Positions 17,643-26,821 of a stretch of DNA of 64,000 nucleotides are shown here, in pieces. The DNA is from an uncultured Clostridium sp. GTDB lineage: Bacteria; Bacillota; Clostridia; TANB77; CAG-508. Every line of letters starts with the position of its first letter. The first letter of the stretch is position 1. Position numbers and translations under genes: made by a program. Where the stretch lies: positions 1-64,000 of the forward strand of contig USQY01000002.1 of assembly GCA_900557045.1 (NCBI GenBank). The letters are read 5' to 3'. A model generated the notes under the pieces. The model worked only from the letters and a program-made list of their open reading frames with translations. It made no database searches and was not told where the DNA came from.

Positions 17643-20600
17643 ATGTTAAAATTTAAAATGTCTTTATTATTTAATAATTTAAAGTTTAGAGTAGCTATGA
17701 TAATGCTATTATTAGCAACTATTGTGGCAGGAATTATATTAATACCAAAAAATAAAGCTGGTAATTTAGCACAAGAAGTTAATGTTAAAGCTAACGAAAC
17801 AGGTATTGTTATTAATGGAAAAGATCTATATGCTATATCAAAAGATGGTGATGCTGAAGGATATAACAATATTTTATGTATTGAAGAGGATGCACATTTA
17901 GGTTATAAAACTTATAGTAACCCCATAGAAATATCTAAAGCTAGTGGATATTTTTCAAACTATAATAGTGCAATGTGGTTATTAAACAACATGTATGTAA
18001 CTACAACTACAGGTACTAATGGATTAAGCAGTGAAGTTGCTAAACAAGTATCGGTAATTAATTTCGCAAATTTATTAACTACAAACAGTGTAAAACAAGC
18101 AATTATTTCAAAAACAGGTGTAGATTATACAGGTGTTACACCACAAAAAATTTATAATTTAAGAAATAAAACTATAGATAATAGTGGAAGATTAAATGCA
18201 TTACAAGCAGTTGAACAAATTGCTTTATGGAAATATACAAAAAATCAAGGAAATACTTTTTCAAGTGCATATGCAAATAATCCATTACAATATTTAAATG
18301 GAGCAAATTTATCAGCAGATGAACAAGTAACATTAAAATATGTGTATTATGCCTTAATAAACATAGCAGATTCTAAGTCTGGAACACCAGTATCAACTTC
18401 TGTATCAAATTGTGTGGTTTTAAATAAAAAAGATGCAAAATTTGATGCAAATAAATATCAAGTGGGACCATATTATATAGAATCAAATGGAATGAAATTA
18501 ACATCTTATAGTTTTGGAAATGTTGCTAATGCAGCTTTTCCTGTAGGGGCAAATATTACAAAAATGGATGGCTCAACAGTTACTGCAGGTGCTGAAATAT
18601 TTACAAAAAATTCAGATGGAAGTTTTTATATTAACTTAAATTCATATAAAGATGCTAAAAAAGTCAATTTTTCTATAAAATACATAATGTCAAATATTTC
18701 AACAGTAGCATTTGTAATGGATGGTGGAGATAAGCAAAATCTTTTAACAATTGATAAATCAATTGGAGCATCTAGTTTAAATGATACTAAGGAAATTAGA
18801 ATTCCAGGTCAATACAGTATTGAATTGAAAAAAGTAAAAAAAGATGGAACTACAGTTATAACTTCATCTGAAGCTGAATTTAAAATTAATGGTAAAACTC
18901 AACTTACTTCAAAAGGAATTTTAAATATTGCAACTGGTAAAAAAATAGAGAATCCAACTAAAGTAGATTCTTATGAAATATCTGAAACAAAAGCACCACA
19001 AGGGTATAATCCTTTTAAAGGTATTTTAAAACTAACAGTTGGATTTAAACAAGATGGAAATAAATATATAATTGATGATACTAAAACAAAAGGCGAAGGA
19101 TTTACAGATGGTACAAAAATGGAAGTTTCAACTGATAAAACTAAAATAACAATTTATGTACCAAATGAAGAACAACCAGGGAAATATAATGTTGAATTAT
19201 ATAAAGTTGATGAAAATGGTGAATTAATAAAATCAACTGCTAAATTTGATATAAATGGTACTGAAAAAGAAACTAAATCAGGAATTTTAGAAATAGCTTC
19301 AAATGTTGAAGTTAAAGATGAAAATAGAGAAGATGAGTATAAAATTAAAGAAACACAAGAACCATACAATTACAATATGTTTGAAGGAATTATTACTTTA
19401 AAAGTTAAAATGACTAAAACAGACAAAGGTTTTGTTTTGGAACAAAAAAATGTAAAACTTGATGTAGGCGAAAATAATCCAGGTGTAAGCTTTAAACTAG
19501 ATGGAACTACTATTAAAGTATATGTTCCAAATGCAAGAAAAGAATTTGATCTAGCTTTACGTAAATTTATTTCTAAAATAAATGGAATTGATGTTGAACC
19601 AAGTAGAGAACCAATTATAAATAGTACATCTATATCAATGCTAGTTGAAACAGGAACAGCCTCATATTATCATACCAAAAATAGTGTTAGTGTAAATGTA
19701 GGAGACGAAGTTGAATATACTATAAGAGTTTATAATGAAGGCGAAATTTTAGGCTATGCAAAACAAATAACAGATTATTTACCAGAAGGTCTATCTTTTG
19801 TTAAATTATCAGATAGCAATTCAAAAGAATTTACTACAACTTCAGAGCCTGGAAGTAAAAAAGTTGTTATTAATTATTCAGGTAATACAACTATAAAATC
19901 TTTAAGAGATTTCATAGGAAAACTTAAATTTAAAGTTACTAATGAATATTACCAAGAAGTAAAAATGATTTGTAAAGTTGAAGATACAGAAAAAGTATAT
20001 ATTACAAATAGAGCTGAAATGACAAATTATGGTTATAATGAAAAAGATGAAAATGATAATGATGTTTGGAAAGAAGCTAAACAAATAAAAAATGTTGATA
20101 AAGATTCAGTTCAAAACACAATCAGTAATGAATTGAACTTAGATACATGGTACGAAAATGCAAAAGAACGTACATATACGGATAATAATGGTAAAACAAT
20201 AGTTGATAAAAATTATTATCCAGGTGCACAAGATGATGATGATTTTGAAACTGTAGAGTTATTAACAGGTAAATACAACATTATAATTAAAAAGGTAGAT
20301 TCTACAGATGAAAAAACAACTTTGTCAGGAGCATATTTTTCTGTTAAAGGTTCATGTATAAATGATAAAATGCAACAAAATAATGATTCAAAAGAATCAA
20401 CAATTGAAGTAGGACCTACAAATACAAATGGTGAAGTTACATTAGTAAAAGGTGTAAAAATAAGTAATGATAAACAAGTGGATTCATATATAATTAAAGA
20501 AACTAAAGCACCAGAGGGATATAAAATATATGATGGAGAAATAAAAATTTCTATAGGAACTAAATTTAATGGGAAAAACTATGTTATAAATTCAGAAAAT

Positions 20601-21992
20601 ATCAAAATTGAAGGTAAAGATATAAAATACTCTGTAAATGATGAAAATACAACAATTACAGTTATAGTACCAAATACACCAAAACAATTTGATTTAGCAC
20701 TACGTAAGTTTATTATAGAAGTTAATGGAAAAGAATTGACAGAAACTAGAGAACCACAAGTAGATGTATCTAAATTAGTAAGTGGCGAATCTACAACTGC
20801 AACATATAATCATTCTAAAAATCCTATAGATGTAAATACAAAGGATGTTGTTACTTATACATTACGTGTTTATAATGAAGGTGAAGTAGATGGCTATGCT
20901 TCTAAAATTATGGATGATATTCCAGATGGGTTAGAATTTATACCAGGTGAATACGATAAAGAAGGGAAACCAACTAATACTAATGCTTATTATGGATGGT
21001 TAATTTATAGAGAAGTGAAATCCGGAGAATTAACTATTCCAGAAAATGTAATTCAATATAATGGTAAAGAATATGTAATTACAGATAATGCTAAAGAAGC
21101 AGATGTAATAGTAACAGATTATTTATCTAAAGAAAATGGAACAGATAATTTATTAAAAGCTTTTGATTCAAAAACAATGAAAGAATTAGATTACAAAGAT
21201 GTTAAAGTTTCTTTCAAAGTAACCGAACCAAATACTTCTGATAGAATAATAATAAATTATGCACAAGTAACAGAAAACACAGATTCAAATGGAAAACCAA
21301 CAACAGATAGAGATTCAACTCCAAACAAATGGATTGATGGAGAAGATGATCAAGACATAGAAAAAATTAAAGTAAGATATTTTGATTTATCATTATTAAA
21401 ATGGGTAACAAAAGCAATTGTTTATGAAAATGGTGTACCAACTGTAACAGAAACAAAACATACACCATATGATAATCCAGAACCAATTGTAAAAGTAGAT
21501 TTGAAAAATACAAATATAGATAATGTTGAAGTAAAATTCGAATATTCAATACGTATTACTAATGAAGGTGAGATTGCAGGTTATGCTAAAGAAATTTCAG
21601 ATTATATTCCACAGGGATTAAAATTTATAGCATCAGATAACCCACAATGGACAGAAAAAGATGGAAAGGTAGTGACTAGGGCATTAGAAAATACATTGTT
21701 ACAACCAGGTGAACATGCAGATGTAAAAATAATATTAACATGGGTTAATGGAAAAGACAATTTAGGATTAAAGGTAAATACAGCTGAGATAAGTGAAGAT
21801 TATAATGATTATGGAACACCAGATATAGATTCAACACCAAATAATAAAGTTCCAGGTGAAGATGATATAGATGATGCACCAGTAATGTTATCAATAAGAA
21901 CAGGTAAACCAGTTGTTTATGCAGGTGTTACAATAGCAGTATTAGTTATGCTTACTACTGGTGTGGTTGTAATTAGAAAAAGAGTTTTATAG
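17643..21992 (+). CDS. Thioester-domain / multi-SpaA surface adhesin
   Basis: A protein of 1449 residues. After a signal-type helix (about 16-36) comes a thioester domain, with Cys79 in ILCIEE and Gln192 in EQIALW. In this family these form a Cys-Gln bond that couples covalently to host targets. Several SpaA-like (Cna B-type) domains follow, ending in motifs such as ETKAPQGY, ETQEPYNY and ETKAPEGY. They alternate with domains having FDLALRKFI, IRVYNEGE and SDYIPQGL. The C-terminus is SIRTGK, a hydrophobic helix and RKRVL, a wall-sorting layout with an xTG motif. The ATG at 17643 is 10 bases after GGGAGG. Probably the tip or shaft of an adhesive structure. Confidence 0.87.
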   Translation: MLKFKMSLLFNNLKFRVAMIMLLLATIVAGIILIPKNKAGNLAQEVNVKANETGIVINGKDLYAISKDGDAEGYNNILCIEEDAHLGYKTYSNPIEISKASGYFSNYNSAMWLLNNMYVTTTTGTNGLSSEVAKQVSVINFANLLTTNSVKQAIISKTGVDYTGVTPQKIYNLRNKTIDNSGRLNALQAVEQIALWKYTKNQGNTFSSAYANNPLQYLNGANLSADEQVTLKYVYYALINIADSKSGTPVSTSVSNCVVLNKKDAKFDANKYQVGPYYIESNGMKLTSYSFGNVANAAFPVGANITKMDGSTVTAGAEIFTKNSDGSFYINLNSYKDAKKVNFSIKYIMSNISTVAFVMDGGDKQNLLTIDKSIGASSLNDTKEIRIPGQYSIELKKVKKDGTTVITSSEAEFKINGKTQLTSKGILNIATGKKIENPTKVDSYEISETKAPQGYNPFKGILKLTVGFKQDGNKYIIDDTKTKGEGFTDGTKMEVSTDKTKITIYVPNEEQPGKYNVELYKVDENGELIKSTAKFDINGTEKETKSGILEIASNVEVKDENREDEYKIKETQEPYNYNMFEGIITLKVKMTKTDKGFVLEQKNVKLDVGENNPGVSFKLDGTTIKVYVPNARKEFDLALRKFISKINGIDVEPSREPIINSTSISMLVETGTASYYHTKNSVSVNVGDEVEYTIRVYNEGEILGYAKQITDYLPEGLSFVKLSDSNSKEFTTTSEPGSKKVVINYSGNTTIKSLRDFIGKLKFKVTNEYYQEVKMICKVEDTEKVYITNRAEMTNYGYNEKDENDNDVWKEAKQIKNVDKDSVQNTISNELNLDTWYENAKERTYTDNNGKTIVDKNYYPGAQDDDDFETVELLTGKYNIIIKKVDSTDEKTTLSGAYFSVKGSCINDKMQQNNDSKESTIEVGPTNTNGEVTLVKGVKISNDKQVDSYIIKETKAPEGYKIYDGEIKISIGTKFNGKNYVINSENIKIEGKDIKYSVNDENTTITVIVPNTPKQFDLALRKFIIEVNGKELTETREPQVDVSKLVSGESTTATYNHSKNPIDVNTKDVVTYTLRVYNEGEVDGYASKIMDDIPDGLEFIPGEYDKEGKPTNTNAYYGWLIYREVKSGELTIPENVIQYNGKEYVITDNAKEADVIVTDYLSKENGTDNLLKAFDSKTMKELDYKDVKVSFKVTEPNTSDRIIINYAQVTENTDSNGKPTTDRDSTPNKWIDGEDDQDIEKIKVRYFDLSLLKWVTKAIVYENGVPTVTETKHTPYDNPEPIVKVDLKNTNIDNVEVKFEYSIRITNEGEIAGYAKEISDYIPQGLKFIASDNPQWTEKDGKVVTRALENTLLQPGEHADVKIILTWVNGKDNLGLKVNTAEISEDYNDYGTPDIDSTPNNKVPGEDDIDDAPVMLSIRTGKPVVYAGVTIAVLVMLTTGVVVIRKRVL

Positions 21993-22011
21993 TAGATGAA
22001 ATTATCAATTT

Positions 22012-22046
22012 GGACGATTCTTTTCATTAGAGAAGAACCGTCCTTT
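22012..22046 (+). terminator. GGACG-type hairpin terminator
   Basis: GGACGATTCTTTT pairs with AGAAGAACCGTCC, followed by TTTT. It ends the thioester/SpaA gene and belongs to the GGGACG hairpin group noted in findings. Confidence 0.75.
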
Positions 22047-22071
22047 TGGGTAAAAATTAGGAGGTAAACAA

Positions 22072-24225
22072 ATGGAAAAAATAATCCAAATAATATCAGA
22101 TGAGCTTGACGTAAAATATTCACAGGTAGAAAATACAGTTAAGTTAATAGATGAGGGTAATACAATTCCTTTTATAGCACGTTACAGAAAAGAGGTAACT
22201 GGTGGATTAAGTGATGAACAATTACGTGATTTAGGAGATAGATTAAATTATTTACGAAATTTGGAAAATAGAAAAGAAGAAGTAAAGAATTCTATAGAAG
22301 AACAAGGAAAATTAACAGATGACATCATACAAGCTTTACAAAATGCAAAAATCTTGGCTGAAGTTGAAGATATTTACAGACCATATAAGCAAAAAAAGAG
22401 AACAAGAGCAACTGTTGCTAAGGAAAAGGGATTAGAGCCATTAGCCGAAATAATTGCTAATCAAGAGGAAAGTTGTGATATAGAAGAAATAACAAAAGAT
22501 TTTATTAATATTGAAAATGGTGTTGAAACTGCGAAAGATGCTATTGCAGGTGCAATGGATATTATTGCTGAAAATATCTCTGATAATGCAACATATAGAA
22601 AAGAAATTAAAAGAATGTGCTATAGAGATGGTTTAATTGTAACTAAAGCAGTAGATTCTGAGCAGAAATCAAGTTATGAAATGTATTATAATTTCAGTGA
22701 AAGAGTTAATAGAATTCCTAGTCATCGAATACTAGCTATTAATAGAGGTGAAAAAGAAGAGTTTTTAAAAGTGAAGGTTGAAAAACCTGAAGAAAATATT
22801 TTAGAATTTATAAAAAGAGATGTTATAAAAAACAATAATCAATTTACGCAAATATTAGAAGACACAATTATTGATAGTTTCAAAAGATTAATAGAGCCGT
22901 CTATTGATAGAGAAATTCGTTCGGATTTAACTGAAAAGGCAGAAGAAAAGGCGATAAAAGTATTTGGGCAAAATGCAAAACAGTTATTGTTAGGGGCACC
23001 TTTGAAAGGTTTGACAGTAATGGGGTTTGATCCAGCATATAGAACAGGATGTAAAATAGCTGTAATAGATGAAACAGGAAAACTTTTATCAACTACAACA
23101 GTATATCCAACAGAACCACAAAATGATGTTGAAGGTGCAAAAAAAGAATTGACAAAATTAATAGAAAAGTATAATATAAATATGATAGCAATTGGTAATG
23201 GAACAGCATCACGTGAGTCTGAAACATTTGTTGCTGAACTAATTTCAGAACTTGGCAAAACAAATTTATATTATGCAATTGTTAGTGAAGCAGGAGCTTC
23301 TGTATATTCAGCATCTAAACTTGCAACAGAAGAGTATCCAGATATTAATGTTTCGTTAAGAGGGGCTATTTCAATTGCTAGAAGATTGCAAGATCCTCTT
23401 GCTGAACTTGTAAAAATAGAACCTAAAGCAATAGGTGTAGGACAATATCAACATGATGTTAATCAGAAAAAATTGACTGAAAGTTTAACTGGAGTTGTTG
23501 AAGATGCAGTAAATAAGGTAGGAGTTGATGTTAATACAGCAACATCTTCATTATTATCATATGTTTCTGGAATAAATAAAACAATAGCTAATAATATTGT
23601 AAAATATAGAGATGAAAATGGAAAGTTAAAAGAAAGAAAAGAATTATTGAAAGTACCAAAGTTAGGAAAAGTTGCTTTTGAACAATGTGCTGGTTTTATA
23701 CGTATTTTTGATGGAAATAATCCTTTAGAAATAACTGCTGTTCATCCAGAAAGTTACGATATTGCAGAAAAATTGTTGAATCAAATAGGATATGATAAAT
23801 CAGATTTAGTAGATAAGGAAAAATTAGAAGAAATAAAATTTAAATTAAGTGGAGTAAATGTGGAAAACACTGCTAGACAATTGGATGTAGGAGAGCTAAC
23901 ATTAAATGATATTATTGACGAACTTTCAAAGCCAGGAAGAGATCCAAGAGATGAAATGCCAAAGCCTGTTTTACGTAGTGATGTACTTAAATTTGAGGAT
24001 TTAAGAGAAGGAATGATTTTAACAGGAACTGTTAGAAATGTAATTGATTTTGGAGCTTTTGTTGATATTGGTGTAAAGCATGATGGATTAGTTCACATTT
24101 CTGAATTGAGTGATAAGTATGTTAAAAATCCTTCTGAAATTGTTTCTGTAGGTGATGTTGTAAAAGTTAAGGTTATTAAAATAGATACAGAAAGGAAAAA
24201 AGTTGGTCTTAGTATGAAAATATAA
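22072..24225 (+). CDS. tex: Tex family S1 RNA-binding transcription accessory protein
   Basis: A 717-residue protein of normal Tex length. In order it shows the N-terminal helical region (AYLRNLENRKEEV-like), a YqgF/RNase H-like domain (VMGFDPAYRTGCKIAVID near 320-340), the helix-hairpin-helix region (about 490-560) and a C-terminal S1 domain (GTVRNVIDFGAFVDIGVKHD, about 645-717). Tex binds nucleic acids and affects transcription and translation-linked processes; its exact role is not settled. The ATG follows TAGGAGG. The gene ends just before a bidirectional terminator that faces the next, convergent gene. Confidence 0.95.
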   Translation: MEKIIQIISDELDVKYSQVENTVKLIDEGNTIPFIARYRKEVTGGLSDEQLRDLGDRLNYLRNLENRKEEVKNSIEEQGKLTDDIIQALQNAKILAEVEDIYRPYKQKKRTRATVAKEKGLEPLAEIIANQEESCDIEEITKDFINIENGVETAKDAIAGAMDIIAENISDNATYRKEIKRMCYRDGLIVTKAVDSEQKSSYEMYYNFSERVNRIPSHRILAINRGEKEEFLKVKVEKPEENILEFIKRDVIKNNNQFTQILEDTIIDSFKRLIEPSIDREIRSDLTEKAEEKAIKVFGQNAKQLLLGAPLKGLTVMGFDPAYRTGCKIAVIDETGKLLSTTTVYPTEPQNDVEGAKKELTKLIEKYNINMIAIGNGTASRESETFVAELISELGKTNLYYAIVSEAGASVYSASKLATEEYPDINVSLRGAISIARRLQDPLAELVKIEPKAIGVGQYQHDVNQKKLTESLTGVVEDAVNKVGVDVNTATSSLLSYVSGINKTIANNIVKYRDENGKLKERKELLKVPKLGKVAFEQCAGFIRIFDGNNPLEITAVHPESYDIAEKLLNQIGYDKSDLVDKEKLEEIKFKLSGVNVENTARQLDVGELTLNDIIDELSKPGRDPRDEMPKPVLRSDVLKFEDLREGMILTGTVRNVIDFGAFVDIGVKHDGLVHISELSDKYVKNPSEIVSVGDVVKVKVIKIDTERKKVGLSMKI

Positions 24226-24363
24226 ATATTAGTTTATAACTAAAAAGTGTATTATGAAATATTAAAATAAAGAATAGTTATTATAATAAAAACAAAGCAT
24301 AGTTAAAAATGATAGTATAATATTATAATAAGTATGTGAAAAATATATTATAGCATAAAAATA

Positions 24364-24398
24364 AAAAAATCTGATTTTTAATCAAATCAGATTTTTTA
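24364..24398. terminator. Bidirectional terminator between tex and the cohesin-like gene
   Basis: AAAAAATCTGATTT pairs with AAATCAGATTTTTT. A-run and T-run flank the stem, so it can stop both convergent transcripts. Confidence 0.85.
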
Positions 24399-24482
24399 TT
24401 TTAAATGTGAATTTAAGCAATAATGTTATATATTTTTAAAGAATATTTTTATAGTATAATAAAATATAAGTAATACTATAAA

Positions 24483-25229
24483 CTAATTATTTTTATTATT
24501 ATTGTTTTTAGAAGAATTAGTAGTAGTTAGAGTAGAAGATTGTTTTCTTTTAGAGTATATAAATATAATAATATTTATTAAAACAACTAATAATAAAATT
24601 GCAATTATAAATCCAACTATATCACCAGTTTGAACATTGGAAATAACATTTTTAGGGGGGGCAGATTTGTTTGGCTGATTAGACTGGCTTGGTTGTTCTG
24701 TAGTTGAATGCTCTGGAATTGGATTTTCAGGTGTTGGATTTACTGAAATAGTTTCTGCAACTATTTTTAAAGTAATAATTTTATCACCTTCGTTCATAAG
24801 TTCATATCCGTCATTAGATGTTACTTGCAAAAGCTTAATTTGTGTTTCAGCCTCATTTAAATCGTTTTTTAATTTAAATTTTAAAATCCCAATTTCTTCG
24901 TTTTGAGTAACCCCAGTAATCATTTTTGTATAAAGTAATTTTCCAAATTTGCTACCTGGGGTTGAATTATATGTAGATTTCCAATCATTTTTGTCTATAA
25001 ATTCAAATTTTTCAAAAAAGGAAATATCATAGTCAAGAGATGTTTCAACAACATTAATCCCGTTGGAACCAGCGTTTATATCAGAAATTTTTAACAAAAT
25101 AATAACTTCATCACCAGGATGTACTGTTGTTTTGTCTGGAGTTGCTGTGAATTTATATGTGCTAGCATATGAGACACAAGATAGTAATAATGTGGATAAG
25201 ACAAGTAATGATATAATAATTTTTTTCAT
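24483..25229 (-). CDS. Cohesin-like domain surface protein with sorting motif
   Basis: A 248-residue protein with a signal peptide (KKIIISLLVLSTLLLSCVSYA). A cohesin-like beta-sandwich follows (about 25-160: VHPGDEVIILLKISDI, YDISFFEKFEF, GILKFKLK). Next are a Pro/Ser/Thr/Asn-rich stalk (about 163-195), NVQTGD, a hydrophobic helix and KRKQ. NVQTG is a known sorting motif of class B-like sortases in clostridia, so wall anchoring by the sortase at 55904 is plausible. Whether the domain binds a dockerin is unknown, and no dockerin is seen here. It is transcribed away from the signal peptidase pair. Confidence 0.78.
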   Translation of the reverse strand: MKKIIISLLVLSTLLLSCVSYASTYKFTATPDKTTVHPGDEVIILLKISDINAGSNGINVVETSLDYDISFFEKFEFIDKNDWKSTYNSTPGSKFGKLLYTKMITGVTQNEEIGILKFKLKNDLNEAETQIKLLQVTSNDGYELMNEGDKIITLKIVAETISVNPTPENPIPEHSTTEQPSQSNQPNKSAPPKNVISNVQTGDIVGFIIAILLLVVLINIIIFIYSKRKQSSTLTTTNSSKNNNNKNN

Positions 25230-25303
25230 TTGTTTTCCTCCTTGTATTATAGTTTTATTTTAGCATTAGAGGTAATTAAAATCAATAGGTAGAAGAAAAA
25301 ATG

Positions 25304-25358
25304 CAGGGTAATTTCATTCAAATGTTATAATTTTGAAATATTTGATGAAATTACCCTG
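25304..25358. promoter_or_regulatory. Long inverted repeat in a divergent intergenic region
   Basis: CAGGGTAATTTCATTCAAAT (25304-25323) is complementary to ATTTGATGAAATTACCCTG (25340-25358) with a single bulge. It lies between divergent genes, so it is not an ordinary terminator of either. It may be an operator or a small RNA. Confidence 0.5.
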
Positions 25359-25428
25359 TGAAAAATGAATATGAAATAAAAAACTAGCTTGAATAAAATT
25401 AAAAATAAATATATACTAATTATAGTAA

Positions 25429-25456
25429 ATAAGTTTACATGTTTTAGTAAACTTAT
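25429..25456 (+). promoter_or_regulatory. Operator-like palindrome before the signal peptidase pair
   Basis: ATAAGTTTAC and GTAAACTTAT are perfect 10-base arms with an 8-base centre, about 10 bases before the AGGAGG of the next gene. This position suits a repressor site or a leader hairpin. Confidence 0.5.
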
Positions 25457-25479
25457 AACACAAAAGAGGAGGAAGAGAA

Positions 25480-26109
25480 ATGAAATGTACTAGAAAGTAT
25501 GTAATTGATAAAAAGATTAAAATAATATGTATAATTTCCTTATGTATAATATTATTTGTGTATTTAACAATATGTGTAAATTCATATATAAATGGAAGTA
25601 AGATTGGAATGCTTTCATTTCGATTTTACATTATGTCATCAAGTTCTGCAGAGTCAGATGCTAAGTCTGGTGATTTAGTAATTGCCAAAAATATAGATAT
25701 TGAAAAAATAAAACAAAATGATGATATTATATATAAAAGAAGTAATGATATGATTGTAAAAAAAGTTCAAAAAATAGCTAAAAATAGTGAAGGTACAAAT
25801 TTTTATATTGAGGAAGATGATGTAATTAGTAATGAAAAAATTGCAAATGCTCAAATAGTTGGTAAAGTAATTTTTAGGATTAAAGGATTTGGAAATTTTG
25901 CACTTTTTATTCAAACTCCAATTGGTACATGTAGCATTTTTGTATTAGCAATCTGCGTGTTTTTTATATTTACAAAACTTATTAAGCAAATACAAAAAAA
26001 TAAATTGGTAAATGTTAAATATAGTGACTCTGATAAAGGTAAAAAAGTTAAAGAAGAGAATACTTTTATAGAAGATAATAAAGAATGGAAAGAACAAGAG
26101 GAAAAATAA
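25480..26109 (+). CDS. Divergent SipW-like signal peptidase homologue
   Basis: A 209-residue protein with an N-terminal helix (about 15-35), a short peptidase-like domain and a C-terminal helix (about 145-165) with a charged tail. Aligned by eye to the next protein, SSSSAESDAKSGDLVIAK takes the place of SGSMIPQIKIGDIV, so the catalytic serine may be kept. MIVKKVQKI replaces the expected VIVHRIV, so the His of the SipW type is a Lys. It could be an inactive partner or an enzyme with a Ser/Lys dyad. AGGAGG precedes the ATG. The next gene starts directly at its stop codon, so the two are translated as a pair. Confidence 0.6.
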   Translation: MKCTRKYVIDKKIKIICIISLCIILFVYLTICVNSYINGSKIGMLSFRFYIMSSSSAESDAKSGDLVIAKNIDIEKIKQNDDIIYKRSNDMIVKKVQKIAKNSEGTNFYIEEDDVISNEKIANAQIVGKVIFRIKGFGNFALFIQTPIGTCSIFVLAICVFFIFTKLIKQIQKNKLVNVKYSDSDKGKKVKEENTFIEDNKEWKEQEEK

Positions 26110-26721
26110 ATGAAAAACAAAATTAAGAAAAGAAAAAAACAATGTAAAAAGAGTAATAATAAGTTAAAAAAAATTATAAGTATAATAGAATATATAATTG
26201 TTTCTTTTATAATTTTAGTAAATATAATTATTATGTATAAAGCTATACATAATCCTAATAAAACTCCTGATATATTTGATAAAAAGGCATTTGTAATTGT
26301 ATCTGGAAGCATGATTCCTCAAATAAAAATTGGAGACATTGTAATAATAAATGATACTAAAGATGTAAAAATAAATGATATAATAGCATTCAGAAGAGAT
26401 TCTAATGTGATAGTACATAGAATAGTAAATGAAATGAAGGTGAATGGCAAAGTTATGTATCAAACTAAAGGCGATAATAATAATATATGTGATGCAGAAC
26501 TTGTGGATATTTCTGATATTGAGGGTATATATGCTGGAAAAGTGCCATACATTGGAAATATTTTAATAATGTTGTATAATAATTTAGCAATTGTAGTAGT
26601 AATAGTTGTTGTGATATTAATTATTAGATATTACTTTTTCGGAAGTGATGATAATAATAATAATGATGCTACTAATACAAATGATAACATTAATGATTAT
26701 AACAACAAGCAGTGTAAATAA
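26110..26721 (+). CDS. sipW: SipW-type signal peptidase I
   Basis: A 203-residue membrane protease with an N-terminal helix (about 24-45). The catalytic serine motif is VSGSMIPQIKIGDIV, and the His motif VIVHRIV is typical of the ER/SipW class. The later GDNNNICDAELV box is also present, followed by a C-terminal helix (about 145-172) and an Asn/Asp-rich tail. Enzymes of this type cut signal peptides of selected matrix or surface proteins. Its position next to the cohesin-like protein suggests a dedicated role. Its start abuts the previous stop (TAA then ATG). Confidence 0.88.
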   Translation: MKNKIKKRKKQCKKSNNKLKKIISIIEYIIVSFIILVNIIIMYKAIHNPNKTPDIFDKKAFVIVSGSMIPQIKIGDIVIINDTKDVKINDIIAFRRDSNVIVHRIVNEMKVNGKVMYQTKGDNNNICDAELVDISDIEGIYAGKVPYIGNILIMLYNNLAIVVVIVVVILIIRYYFFGSDDNNNNDATNTNDNINDYNNKQCK

Positions 26722-26743
26722 TTAAAAATAATTAAGAATAATT

Positions 26744-26796
26744 GAAACTTCTTTAAAATAAACTTGTAATATAGTTTGGTTTAGAGAAGTTTTTTA
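26744..26796 (+). terminator. Intrinsic terminator after sipW
   Basis: GAAACTTCTTTAAA pairs with TTTAGAGAAGTTTTTT with one bulge and a longer loop. Confidence 0.7.
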
Positions 26797-26821
26797 TATT
26801 TTTAATGATAAGGAGTTTTTT

